Of a stretch of 64,000 nucleotides of DNA, positions 31,833 to 43,424 are shown piece by piece. The stretch comes from Pachypanchax playfairii (taxonomy: Eukaryota > Chordata > Actinopteri > Cyprinodontiformes > Aplocheilidae). How positions within the stretch are numbered: position 1 is the stretch's first letter; each line of letters opens with the position of its first letter. The stretch covers positions 1,143,239 to 1,207,238 of the forward strand of contig SSNP01000131.1 in NCBI GenBank assembly GCA_006937955.1, read 5' to 3'. The notes beneath the pieces are model-generated. The model was not told the origin of the DNA, did no database searches, and saw nothing but the letters and a program-made list of their open reading frames with translations. A program made the translations under genes and the position numbers.

Positions 31833-32165
31833 TAGTCCAGGTCCCTTTTAGTACCTTATGAAGTCGTTCCACTAAAACAGTAAAATTATGCCACATTTCT
31901 AGTCTAAAGTCTAAAACCAACATTCTGAAACATAATATTGAAAATGATGGAAGAAACTTAATAAAATGAAGATTAACCAGCCTTGACCAGGGTTGCAGGT
32001 GCAGTTGAAATGGTACAAATTTGTACTTTATATCAATTTAAACCCTCAGAGAGGCATTTCTGGCCTTTTAAAGACCAATATTGTACTTTTAAGGGAATAT
32101 TTTAAAACAATTTACCTATAGGTACAAAAATGTTCTTGTCTCGTACCTCTATTTCTGAGAGTGTA

Positions 32166-32580
32166 GGTGAAGAGAATCTGCATGTGTTTCACTTGGCTTT
32201 GATCCCACAGGTCATTATACAGTCTTTCTCAGAGGTCAGAGTTCACTATTGTAACTGTCTCAGGAAACTGTAGGGAATCACACCAAGGCTTTAAATGCAC
32301 AATCTGGCACTGAGCAGTGGAAACAGCTCAGTAAATATACCAAACAGTTTAATGTCTTCAGGTGCAGCTGCTGTTGCAAACAAAAAAACAACACCCAAAC
32401 GTGGGACCAGCAGTACTGCAGCACCAGCCTCTAGTCCAAACTCAAATGCAGAGGAGAAAAACAAAGGCGGAAGGCTTCATGTGAAGGGAGCAGTAAAGAA
32501 ACAAAAGGAAATTGGAAAAACCAGATATCAGGCTCATTAGAACCCCAACAGCTTGTCTGGGTCTTATTTCAAAGAATGGC
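32166..32580. other. Intergenic, unrecognised small frame
   Basis: A plus-strand frame 32295-32540 is Ser/Asn/Lys-rich with no domain. No splice or promoter context supports it. Confidence 0.4.
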
Positions 32581-32588
32581 ATTACAAC

Positions 32589-33120
32589 TAGGGTTGGGCC
32601 AATGCTGGTGTTAGCATCGGAAATACTCGCCAATACTGGCAAAACTGAGGGTATCTGGATCAGCGAGAACTTAAGTCTGAACATGAACCGATATCACGTA
32701 AACGGAATTATATTTTTCTGCCCGACCAACCCACGCTGACAATGGCTCATGCTAGGCAAAGAGAGACAGCTGCATGTGAGTGATTGTTTTGCTAACGCTA
32801 AGCACTAGCATTATATCAGAAATTTGGCATTATTTCTTCTTGGAAAGTCCTACTAGCAGAACAGCAACATGTCTAATACGGAGGGCAGAGGTTTCTAGAG
32901 GTGGTAGGATAGGAATACTGCCAAATTCTACACAAGCAACCTTATAAAGTATTTTAATTGCTGTCACGTGCGTGAGGAATTTATCGCGTTAAAGGAGAAG
33001 CGCAGCGAACTGCAGCAACAACAAACAACCAATTCACTTAAATTATTATTTCAAAATAATACTGGTATTGGATCGATACTCAGTACCAGACAGGGAAATA
33101 GTGTAGATAGAACATCCCTA
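32589..33120. mobile_element. hAT non-autonomous element, 532 bp
   Basis: Flanked by a perfect 8-bp duplication ATTACAAC (32581-32588 and 33121-33128). The tips are TAGGGTTGGGC and TAGGGATGTTC (right end read inward). Subterminal TCGGAAATACTCGCCAATAC and TGGTATTGGATCGATACT words recall the TATCGG-type elements at 36919 and 54432. No coding remnant is recognised. Confidence 0.88.
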
Positions 33121-33129
33121 ATTACAACA

Positions 33130-35425
33130 AAGCAATTATAACAATTTAATCTGAAATATTTATAAAGATTCTACAAGTAGTTTTAGCCTGATTGAATCAT
33201 CATCTCCAGATGTAAAGAAGAGACATTAAACACACCGCAGTTAGCATGAAGTTAAAGCTGCTTCATCAAAATGTGGCAGGAATACAGTGTTTCTCTAAAG
33301 CTGCATGTGTAAAAATACATTTAAAGTGATATGAATGAAAATGTTGCTTTATTCTTAACAAAATGAAGAACATTTGTTTGCTGTAGGAATCGGAGCAGTT
33401 TATGATCTAGGTTTCTGTCAACTTGCAACCTCCCTTGTTCCCACAGTAAAGTAACCATGAGAAATTCCTTTTATGTAAATATGTGTGCATGCAGATTTCT
33501 GTGAATGATGTGAAGTCATGTATATACCCATTACTGACGAACTGAGCTTGGTTGTAAAATTCAAAAGATGCTTTAAAAAATACAAGGGACATTTTTTTGC
33601 CATCAACCATCAGAGACGAAGAGGAAGTTGTGCAGTGGAAGGAGAAGGTAAGCACACTAACACACATTAAGCCCTGAGGGGGGTCAACTGATGGTAAATA
33701 TACAGCCAACAACTCAAGCTATTTATTTTCTTCTAAGAAGGATAAATGGACTTCCCCGATTTCATTTGGATAAGAAATGAGGCACAGCAAAGAAAACCAA
33801 TCTGTCATCATTCCTGTATACATAGGACAGGCTATGAATGGCTTTTAAAAACACCATTCATTACAGCTCACATTCCACTGTATATCCATGGTTCCTCTTA
33901 AAATGTTCAATTGCACCTCCACCGATCATGAATCAACATATGCACTCACGGATCCCCGAGGACTGAGCCTGGGGGAAAAAAAATTAACCACACCATCAGC
34001 CCTCTGCAGCAGAACAGCAAAGCAGAGGTGAAACTATCATTAGATTCTGCCTTTTATAAAAGAGCACACTTTCCTTAGTTTGTTCACATTTATTCTTTAT
34101 TCATCCCAATTTACATGCTTTGTTTTTTTCTTTCTCTTTCTTTCTCTCTGACATAGTAAAGAAAATGTTTTAATCTGCTTATGGTAATTTTAGTTGGAGA
34201 ACCCTGATATCTTCTTCCGATTCAAGCCAAACTAATTTGTTAGCTTTGGCATCAAGATTCATTTAAAGATTTTTTCATCGTTCTTAGTAGCTAAATATGA
34301 TTTTTAGATCCTTTTAAAGTAAGAGAAAACGTATTCCGTATGTGTTCTGGTAACAGTTTAACTTCTTTAAGTTTACTGAAAACAGTTGTTTCAACAGCTC
34401 TAAATGATTAATTAGTACGAGTTCTTGGACGTGGGGTTATTAAGTATGACAGCTAGTCACTCCTACCTGTTTGTAGAGGACAATGAGCCTCTGAATGTGT
34501 GATTTAACTTTATATGGATGTTTTATTTAGAAATATTTCCTTGTATGTTTGTATTTTTTCTAAATTAATTGAATTTTTTAACAAGCTGTTCCATTGAAAA
34601 ACTCTGAAACCAGTGGCATCCACATCCTTTACTCATTTCTTTGATAACCTATTCTCCTATTCTCCAAGACCTATGCAACCTAGAAACATGGCTGGAATAT
34701 GACAAATGGGGAAAACCTCCTTTGAGGGAAGACAGTTGCTGTGCCCTGGTCCTTGTCAAACAGGTAGTTTTATCAGAGATACTTTCCTGCACCTTCACTA
34801 TGCACCATGTGTCAAGAGGCAATTTCCACCTCAAGCACTTAATCGCACCAGACTCCGGGCCCCTGCTGATACAACTCTTAGACTGTGTCAGGATGCAGCT
34901 ATATGCTGAAAGATCATGCATGCTAATATGACGCTACCACATTATGTATTTGAACATGGCTAGTCCAGTTTCATTCCTAATAGAGGCTTAATGTACTTCC
35001 ACTAAAAGTCCTCACGCTTCACCCGGGACATTAATTTGTTGCCACTATGATGATAAACCAACAGGATTTTGCTGCTGCAGTTATGTGCATGTTCAAAATG
35101 ATTGTGAACCTTTCATTCTTTTGCTTACATAATGGGGGGGAACTGTGTTCCTAATTTGAGCCTGAAAATCTCTCCAATACCCTACAAAGAACCTCCATAT
35201 TCTAGCTGACTGTAAAGTTCATTCTGTGTGAAGAGATAGAAGAATAGTAATTTTTCTGTCAGAGAATGCTGGAAATGTTGTGTCACTGTTAGTTTGTTAT
35301 GGACATGAAGTGATGTCAGTGTTTGAACCATCAGTATAGATAAAAGCGAGACTCAGGAACAGAAACTGAGTTGAAGCCAAAGCAATCCAGGCTCAAAATC
35401 CAAATACACCTGAAAGGTGTTGACT
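33130..35425. other. Intergenic, no gene recognised
   Basis: AT-rich. Frames at 33407-33712 and 34641-34931 lack motifs and the latter overlaps a frame on the other strand. A CTTTCTTTCTCTTTC run occurs near 34130. Confidence 0.5.
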
Positions 35426-35429
35426 CTTA

Positions 35430-36064
35430 TGGTGCGTTCACACCGGCCACTTTGTCAACGTCAAGCAACGCTCATAACGCTCCAAGTTTGGCGTTTGAAA
35501 GTTGAAGCTTGTAACGCCTGCCAGTCAGAGCGCATAGGCGTTAAAGCTCGTAACGCTGGATCGTTAAAAAGAGCGCAAAGGCGGGGCTTCCTTTGTTATC
35601 GGATGTTCTGAGCTATGGTGGATCATATAGAGAGAGTGGCTTGGCTTTATTTACTCCGTTTGTGGATACAGCCCATTCTTCAGATGCGTTCTGAGTTTGA
35701 GGAGTTAAACCATTTGCTCCAGGAGCTACATATGGATGAGGTTAGCTTCCAGCGCTACTTCTGTCTGTCCCGCGCCCTGTTTGACGACTTCCTGCTTCAT
35801 TCAGGTACGTCACTACGATGAGACGCTCTGACTGGTTAACATGCCGCTTCAAGAGCGTCAAAAGTTCAGCTAGCTGAACTTTCTGCGTTTCGAGCTTTTC
35901 AAGCGTTTCAAGCGTCAACGCCTGAAACACTTGAAAAGTTGACGCTCATAATGCTCACAAAGTGACGCAGAGCCGTTGACGTCTGTCTGACGCACTCCAC
36001 CATAGACTTTACATGTAAACTTGCTGCTTATGACGTTGACGGTTGGGCCGGTGTGAACACACCA
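35430..36064 (+). mobile_element. PIF/Harbinger element 1 with exon-like frame
   Basis: Tips TGGTGCGTTCACACCGG and, read inward from the right, TGGTGTGTTCACACCGG; TTA on both sides (35427-35429 and 36065-36067), the PIF/Harbinger target. The 635-bp body has multiple internal GCGTT/AACGC and CGTCAA/TTGACG motifs and a perfect palindrome AGTTCAGCTAGCTGAACT at about 35863. It carries one coding exon (35615-35808). A second copy, inverted, lies at 61168-61812. Confidence 0.85.
35615..35821 (+). CDS. Harbinger transposase-like first exon (element 1)
   Basis: The frame of 68 residues contains RSEFEELNHLLQELHMDE then VSFQRYFCLSRALFDDFLLH, which resembles the N-terminal region of PIF/Harbinger (HARBI1-like) nucleases, where a FxxYFRMSxxxFDxLL block precedes the catalytic domain. 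A good donor, CATTCAG|GTACGT, ends the coding block after about 65 codons (near 35807), so the 'stop' a few codons later may lie in an intron. The DDE domain is absent from the element. It differs from the copy at 61421-61627 at only four residues. Confidence 0.6.
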   Translation: MVDHIERVAWLYLLRLWIQPILQMRSEFEELNHLLQELHMDEVSFQRYFCLSRALFDDFLLHSGTSLR

Positions 36065-36066
36065 TT

Positions 36067-36607
36067 ACCCCTCCTCTCCACTGGACACGTCAGCGCGCGT
36101 AATGTCAATGAAGCGTCAATGATAGCTGCCAGTAGAGTCAATGAGACAGTTTCTATCTGGAACAAGGCGTGAATTAGATGCGTCTCAGAAGCATAGTGTT
36201 GCAGCCTTTATGCAGCAGTTCTAGTCTTTTCGCTCTACACTTCTAAAATGCATCGAATTCAGCAGTTTAGTTTGGACCAGACAGGAAATCAGGTTTTTAT
36301 ACCCGGAAGTTTCAAAATAAAAGACATGCAGATTTCCATGTGCTTGTCTACGAAAAAAATGCATTGACTGTGACGGGTTTGAAGTCTGTAGGTGGAGTGA
36401 AAATAAACCATGTACCTTTTGAATACATGCTGTCGTCTTTCTCCCTGCTTGTTGTTGTTTTAACTGACTTTGCAATTCTCATGTGATTTCATGATCTCCC
36501 GGGACCAGCTGGATGTTAAGCTTTGCGAGTGATATGCGTCCCGGTGGGAAGAGACACGAGGCTGATTTTGTGAGAATAACGCGACGCATCCGGTGGAAAC
36601 GAGGGGT
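36067..36607. mobile_element. ACCCCT-tipped DNA element, 541 bp
   Basis: The left end ACCCCTCCTCTCCACTGGAC and right end read inward ACCCCTCGTTTCCACCGGA are imperfect inverted repeats. The inner edges CGTCAGCGCGCG and GCGTCGCG are also related. The interior GATCTCCCGGGACCAGCTGG is shared with the short copy at 14532-14675. It abuts Harbinger element 1 with no spacer. Target duplication was not resolved. Confidence 0.65.
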
Positions 36608-36918
36608 CATTGATTAATGATGGGGTTTTTTTGTTTTTTATTTTTTGCTGCTTTATGGCAAAATTTTCATTTCTCAAAGACATTTAGTTTTTTTAGTAAT
36701 TTCATGCTAACCCTGTGTGTGAGGTAACAGTTGGGACTTTCCGTACTACATCTCTAGTGTAAATCTCTAGCGCCTTTAAACGGGGTCTCTCTGCTTCATT
36801 TTTCCATCAACAGAACAAGGCAGAGATACTAGGTCTGCGGTTAGTTTTGATTTGAACAAATTATTTGGATCATAAGGGAAAAGCTGTATTGTATTTTAAA
36901 TTTCATAAATGTACAGAG
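36608..36918. other. Intergenic, nothing recognised
   Basis: AT-rich spacer with a T-rich run near 36628-36650. No feature supported. Confidence 0.5.
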
Positions 36919-37767
36919 TAGGGATGCACAGATATCGATATTGGTATTGGGTATCGGGCCCGATACATTCTAATGTACTTGTACTGGTTAGTTAACAGAT
37001 ACCACGAACCAATACTTTAAAATGTGGAAACTCTGCAATAATTTCACAGAAAACGTTTATTTTTTTTAACTTGAAATTTTGGTTTTGTGGTCATTTTTAT
37101 TAATATTTTATTTTTTGATTGAGTTTACCATCATTTGTTGTAACAAGCAAAGAAGAAAATAAAACCTGTCTATGGAATTAAATTTCAGTCAAAAATCCTG
37201 AGCGAGATTTTCTGCAGCGCGCACGCGTATTTAACCGTGCGCACGTCCCCGCGCGTGCAATCCACAGCACGCTCGTGAATTCACCCCACACGCCCGCGTG
37301 TGATTCATTACACGAGTATTCATGAACTGCGCTTGTGGATCGCCGGGCCTTAGACTCCTCCTCCAAACAGTCATAATTACTTTTACTTGCTGGGGCAAAC
37401 TTTCCTTTCGCGCGCGCAGCCTCTCCTGGTTTGCCTTCACGCTCGTATGAGAGCTTCATGTACAGGCGCCTGTATGGAGATCCACACGCGCAGTTCATGA
37501 ATACTCGTGTAATGAATCATACGCGGGCGTGTGGGGTGAATTCACGCGCATGCTGTGGGTTGCACGCGCGGGGACGAGTGCACAGTTAAATACGCGTGCA
37601 CGCTGCAGAAAATCTTGCTCAGGATTTTTGACCGAACTTTAATTCCATTCCCTATCTTCCAATTCATTGCATTTGTTTGTGTGGTAGAACTATTAGCATT
37701 GGTACTCGGTAAAGTAGTTAGTATTGGTATTGTATCGGTTTGAAAAAAGTGGCGTCGTTACATCCGT
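36919..37767. mobile_element. TATCGG-type hAT element carrying a foldback insertion
   Basis: Left tip TAGGGATGCACAGATATCGA. The right tip read inward begins GGATGTAACGACGCCACTTT and matches the left tip of the element at 54432 (GGATGCAACGATACCACTTT). The flank GTACAGAG at the left has only a partial counterpart at the right. When the insertion at 37171-37655 is removed, the remainder aligns along its length, inverted, with 54432-54688: AATGTGGAAACTCTGCAATA, CCATCATTTGTTGTAACAAG and TTCCAATTCATTGCATTT are shared. Confidence 0.8.
37171..37655. mobile_element. GC-rich foldback (long hairpin) insertion
   Basis: Arms 37172-37343 and 37477-37648 are inverted copies about 172 bp long with about 90 percent identity by eye, separated by a ~133-bp spacer. 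Arm words include TCAAAAATCCTGAGC, CACGCGTATTTAAC, GAATTCACCCCACACGCCCG and ATTCATTACACGAGTATTCATGAACTGCGC. The arms are rich in CG dinucleotides, unlike the surrounding AT-rich DNA. The related hAT element at 54432 lacks this segment, so it is an insertion. No coding potential is credible; the frames within are compositional. Confidence 0.8.
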
Positions 37768-39530
37768 ATACAGTTCCTCACTTTCTTTGACACTCACTTC
37801 CACTTAGTTTCCAAGTGCAAGCCTAAACTCTCAGGAGGCACTTAGATCTGATTGCTCATACCACCATGGGGGGGTTGGGATTCAAAGAGCCACATTCTTT
37901 ACAACAGCATAAATGCAAATTTAAGGAACACCTACTCCCCTGGCATGCAACTTTCCTTTAGGATTAATGCTCAGGTAATGTTATGTAAATATAATGTTTA
38001 GAGTCAGGCCGTGCACATTTCGGCTGCACAAAATCAATGTTTTAATGCAATATAGCAAACCTGAGGATGAATCATCAGACGAAGGGAATAAACGTTGATA
38101 CACCTTAAAAGAGGCACACCTTGGATTTATTACAGGCAGTAAAATTACTTTTTGTTGTGAGCGGAGCTGTTTACTGTTATTTAGCCTTTTCTTCAGAGTC
38201 TGCTTCAGAATGACAACCGCAGGGTTTAAAAGCTTCTGTTTGTGTATCTTCAGTCAGAAAGCTGCTGACGCCGAGCTCTGCAGGTCCAAAAATCAAAGAT
38301 TTCATCCGCCTTTAACTTTTACTCTCATATTTCATCTAACGGAGAATATTTGTAAGATGCAAATGAAATAAATAAATTGAGACTCAAGCAAATCTGAAAT
38401 GTGCTAATGTTTAAATGTTTGCTTATACTGTTGAAGTCCCTGCATTCCTGGTTTTACAGATACTTTAGCTAATGTGCTGTTTAACTGATCAAACAGCGGA
38501 GGAAGTGAGACTTCAGGTGAAACCTGGGCTCCTGTCATCCAATCAGTCTGGAACATGTTCATCCTTTCCATAAAATCAAATAACATATGGAGATTTTGGA
38601 CACCAGACAATGTACTTTCATTTAAAGAGGCCATTTCACACAATTGTCATGTTATTTCTGAAGTATTGACCTGTAATATTAAACATTTTATTTAAAAAAG
38701 TTAGGAAACACTGATTTACAGACCTTTCAATCTGTCTGCGTGAAGATTCGCCTGACTTCGGCTACAACTCATTAAAATTCATTATGCTAATTTGTTGGAC
38801 TCAGATTGGCTAAAAAACTATCCAATGAGAGCAAGGTATACTGTTTCCTTCCTCGCTGCGCATGGCAACAGCACACCAAGTCTGATACAGGTTTTATGCT
38901 AACAGCTTTTAGCCAGCAGCATGCTAGGCGTGGTTTCAACTGCGGGAGCGGATGAATACTAATGAGTAAAGTAGTTGTGACGTAACAATGACGGGCCGTT
39001 TGAGCTCAGGAGAACTTGGGTTTTATCGCCACCTGCGTAGTTTGAGAGATTAAAACTGAAAGAGAAGTTGTTGACCTGTTTTCACACCCACTATGAAGGT
39101 ATGAACACCTGTGGAGCTAAAATATTCAACAGAAACCTCAGAAAAAACATTTTTTAATGGAAGGAGCTCTTTAAAGAAAACGTTCAGTCGCATCATAACA
39201 TTTGCATGACTTTTTAATCAATATTGTTTCTTTATTTCAGATTTCACAGACAAAAACACTGTTTACTTTCAAAATTTTACCTTATTAAATTGTTCTAGCC
39301 TTGAAAAATTCTCTATTGATCAAACTCTAATTTAAAATTCATGCTTAATAAAGTTCATTAGTTAATTTAAAAGCAGACAGTGCTTTTTCGCCGAACACCC
39401 CAACGGATTAGGCTCGGCTCACATCCTTGATTAAAAACTTTAGTGTAGCGGTGTTCTTGTTTTACTGGTCCCAAAATGAAAAGGAAAAAAAGTTCTACTG
39501 CAGCATGTTTGAGCTATTTTAACCTGCTGA
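37768..39530. other. Intergenic, no gene recognised
   Basis: AT-rich; one motif-less minus-strand frame at 38404-38643. No bounded repeats found. Confidence 0.5.
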
Positions 39531-39539
39531 TTTCTATTA

Positions 39540-39980
39540 GAGCTCCTGGTGCCTTTCGCAGTCAGCATCCTGCAGGAAGGTGACATCCAGAATCCAATGA
39601 GATGTGTCCCACACACTCTGTTGGGGACTTCTCAGGCCAAATTAGCAGCAATAGTTTCTGTCTCGGCCCATTTTTGTCACAACAATGGAGCATGTAATTG
39701 TTCTGTACACATGCTCCAAGGCCAACAGCAATATTTACCCTGCAAACACTCCTCACTCTGAAGTCTTTCATGCATGCAGGCACATTTGTTCAGGGCTTCC
39801 TTATCGACTGCCACAAAGCAGGCAGGTTTTTGTGGCGCTGCTGCTCTGTGTAATTGTTTGTGCACCGCTGGCATGCACTTAACGGTCCTATCACAGGCAT
39901 GCTCCTGTTCAAGCGATTTAGTGACAGAATCAAGCAAAAAGAGGATTTTTATTTATTTTTTTAAGATACACAGCTGCTAA
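39540..39980. other. Candidate conserved non-coding stretch
   Basis: About 440 bp of higher complexity, with few stops on either strand (several mutually overlapping frames) and no repeat signature. It contains GGCCAAATTAGCAGC, CACAACAATGG (SOX-like core), TGTAATTGTTC and ATGCATGCAGGCAC words. Coding is unlikely because the frames conflict and lack domains; a regulatory element is a guess. Confidence 0.25.
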
Positions 39981-41485
39981 AGCTAAAAACACACTAGCCA
40001 ATTTGGCACAAACACAAAAGTAAGTCATGTTGAGAAATGGTAAATGAATCTTTCAACATCAACTCCATTGCAGCGGTGTTTGAGGTGAGCGTTTCTTTTG
40101 ACTGTGTACATTTTTGCAAAGATCATTACAATTCTGAGAATTGCAGAGATTAAAGAGGACATTTTATTTTATCTTCCTGCCTTTCATCATGTTGCGATAT
40201 CTATCCTGTTATGGGTAAGGAGTAAACACCCTGTGAAGACTGTATTATTTCAACTCGTTTTTTTTGTCTGTGATTTCCATGTTCTCAATCTGTCATTCAG
40301 CCCTCCTCTGTTACACGTGCAGCTCTCTGCTGTGGGAAGACCTGCGTTTTAAAAAAAGACGTCATTATTCCGCCGTGACACGCAGAGTTATTTCTGACAG
40401 CAGCTCATCAAAGAGGCTCCAAACGAGCGGGGGAAAAAGGAAACAAATGCTCAACCTCTGACCCGGTGCAGTGCGGATATAAGATTCCCTTTGGATTCAG
40501 AACCACGGTGGTAAAAAGGCAGGTACTGCAGGGACAACGCTGTTCCAACGTGGTGCAGGAGCAACACTTACACATTGCCCTCTGGTGGTTCCACTATCAA
40601 CAACACAAGAGAGGGAATCATCAGGCAGACAAATGAAGGGACAAATGTATCTTTTTCAAGATTTAATTAAACATTTTATTTGTCTCTGGGTTTTTTTTTT
40701 GTATTTTTCATTTTTACAATAAAGATAAAAGCCTCATTTTTGGTCCGTTTTACCGAACAGAGCCTTTTGGGCAGTTGAACTCGTCAGGCTTAAGGTAACC
40801 TGGGGGGAGGATTGTTTGTTTGTTGTTTCCTTTTTCCTTCTCAGGCTATTACATTACCAGGAGCATCTTTATTCTATTGTCAAATTGCCCTAAGCCAGTC
40901 TCATCATCCTGCTGGCTCTTTTCTGTGCTGCCTGAGAATCACTTTGTGTAATTTTGGCTGAAGGAGCACAAATCAGACATCAGATTGGCACTAAACAAAC
41001 CTAAAGCCCGGGGATTGGACAGCTTTCAGAATAAAAGCTGTGGGCTTCGCATAGATAATAAACTTAGAGCAAACACTGATGCTTTCCTTTCTTAAATAAT
41101 AATCAGTCGTACACAGTCTAAATGTCTTTCCAATGTTTTTACAGTTTCATTTTGCTTCCTATTTACTGGATTTAGAATAAATCTCACAGATCAGTATGAT
41201 GTTTAATACCCAGCGGCGCATGGATGTGTTAAAATACCCAATCACAAAAAAGGCAACATAAGAAAACAATTTTAAAGCAACAGGAAGAAGTACTGCCATA
41301 ATTAATATCGTTCAGCTTTCAAGAAGTTAATTAACTCTCAACGATGCAATGAGCAGCTTCTCTATCCATAAACATCCTGCAGTCGTGTGTCTAGAGATCT
41401 CGCTGTGTCTTAAGCTGGTCACGTTATACAGCCAGAAGCAAATAAAAATACTGAAGAGATTAATGAAACTGTAAAAACACATTTA
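39981..41485. other. Intergenic, no gene recognised
   Basis: No supportable gene. 40130-40460 has mixed composition with a plus-strand frame lacking motifs; the rest is AT-rich. Confidence 0.45.
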
Positions 41486-42400
41486 TTATCAGGGGTGCAC
41501 ATAATATTTTTGGCCTGGTTCTCAGAAGAGAGCCTAGGGTTGTTGCTTGGTCCTCACATTTTTAAATGTGTCTCGCTGTGTCTCTTCCGAGCTCCTCTGC
41601 TTTGTTTTTGGTTTCATCAAGCTTCAAATTCAGTCTGTTTACTTTACCTGGCTCTATATTTGTTTCAATAAAAATCCTTTAATTGTTGACAAAATCAAGA
41701 GAAACCAGTAAAATATTAAAAATACTGGTAAAAAAAAAACCTTCAGAGTTCAGGTTGGATTGTTTACAGGTTTGATTGTTCACTTTAATCTACATTTAAC
41801 AGTTTGGTGTTGAAATTTATTAGTCAGCTGTTGGGGCTTCTGTCATTTACTGTAACTGTTTTTTGTTTTGAAATGATGAGGATGTTTGTAATGTGATGCA
41901 GTCAGATAAAAAGATACACTGGACAGTTATGGGGCATTGACTGCATATCCCATAGTGCTTTGCGCGCATTCAAAATGGCGCGGATCACAGACAAATACGC
42001 TGATACTGTTGATTAAAACAGGTGGTTTTCTGTATTTTATAGCACAAAAAGGTAGTTCTACACGTCTGTACCACGATGGTCTATTTGTCTTATTCAGTGA
42101 ATTTTTTCAGTTTTGACGCGATGCAGAATCCTGCAGTCAGCTGCACTGATCTGACTGACTGAAAATCCGTCACACTGGCAAACTGATACACAGAGACAGA
42201 GAGAGACGCAGCATCAGCTGATCAGCTGGAACTTCGGCGCTCTGGCTGAGAAACATATCAGTCAAACAAAAGACAAGGAAAAATGTATGAAGCATCAACT
42301 TAGTGGAAGAAAGACGAATCATTCTTACAGGCGTTAGTGTTTAGTATTTTTACTCAGCATCAGGATTATGTTGTTTACTAGTAAAAGTATTTTAATGTAA
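41486..42400. repeat. Possible old hAT-like remnant
   Basis: CAGGGGTGCACATAATATTT near 41489 resembles a hAT tip. About 450 bp on, the block CCATAGTGCTTTGCGCGCATTC then AAAATGGCG (41950-41981) resembles a hAT-type internal promoter region. No opposite tip or target duplication was found, so this is tentative. Confidence 0.3.
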
Positions 42401-43424
42401 GGTATGAAGAGAATTAGACATATTGGGGTTAAAAATGGCAGCACAGCCTGAGGAACCTCATTTATCAGTGAAGCTAATTGAAACAAAAGGTTTCAATTTG
42501 CAGGAAGAGTGAAGATCCGACCTGAAGAGATAAAAAAGGTCATGTGGTTTTATGAGCTCAAATTTACCCTTTTTAACAGTGATGGCTCCGCCAGGGCGAG
42601 GTGAGCAGCTGTCATGTCTAATGTCCTCTATGCAACCCTGCTAACAATACCTAAATATATGAACTGAATAGGTCTTCTATCAATGTATTTTCCCCTGATG
42701 CCACAAATATATTCCAAGAAGACTTTGAAATGAGGCTCCAAAAGCCTAAGATTTTCTTTAACACATGGATCAACCACCAGGAAGTCGAGATCCTAAAACC
42801 CTTGAATCATCTGAATGAGCTGGAGTGGTTTTATTTAACAGTTCGCCTTCATCACAAAGCCTTTACTTCTATTCTCTGTGAATCCTGCTTGAAGACATGA
42901 GGAAAATTTTCAACAACATCATCTAACAATGTTTAATCAACTAAAATAAATAAATATTCTGTTTTATTTATTCCAACTGCGTCATTTTGTCTTTTAAAGT
43001 CTGAATGTTTTCAGTTCTAATTGTCTGGTTCATCATGACTTGAATGAGTGAGGAATTGCAACATCAAGAAGTTAACAGGGTATATCTGCCTGCTTGCATT
43101 TCTCAGTCATGCTACTTATGTAACTCGCTTAGCTAGTCAGTTGTTCAGCAGATGTGAAGAAACACTTTATTCCAAAGGAGGTTTAGATGAATAACCTGCA
43201 GTCGTCTGAGGATGGAGATGTTCACCTGGACTGACTCAACAGACTTCATCTAAATGTGTAGAAGTGGTTGTGAGGGACACTGCTGACATGAGCAGCTGAT
43301 CTGGGCTGAACATGGAGAACATCAGGGTCCAGAAGTTAAACCATAGACAAGTCTGGACCTGTGTGTGTCAAATACAGGAAGTAGGTATGAAAGCACAAGT
43401 GAAAATCATCTGCAAGTCCTGCGT
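42401..43424. other. Intergenic, nothing recognised
   Basis: AT-rich, without long frames or repeat boundaries. Confidence 0.5.

Larger units (their letters stand above)
30890..32163. mobile_element. Long-inverted-repeat DNA transposon, copy B, with cargo
   Basis: Same tips as copy A (CACTCTCAGAAATAGAGGTA and its inverse), each next to TA (30888-30889 and 32164-32165). The left arm is about 30890-31066 and the right arm about 31930-32163. The ~0.9-kb interior is unrelated to copy A as far as visible. It holds a C-rich exon-like block (31314-31670) and a perfect 25-bp hairpin (31774-31832). The right arm preserves CATTTTCAATATTATGTTTC (read inward), the uninterrupted target of the Tc1 in copy A. 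Confidence 0.8.

Noticed and set aside
31299..31835. 178-codon Pro/Ser-rich plus-strand frame
   Set aside because: Three overlapping frames are open because the DNA is C/T-rich; no domain, and it lies inside a transposon.
37178..37498. 106-codon minus-strand frame in the foldback
   Set aside because: The region is a GC-rich inverted repeat; the frame crosses arm, spacer and arm and has no motif.
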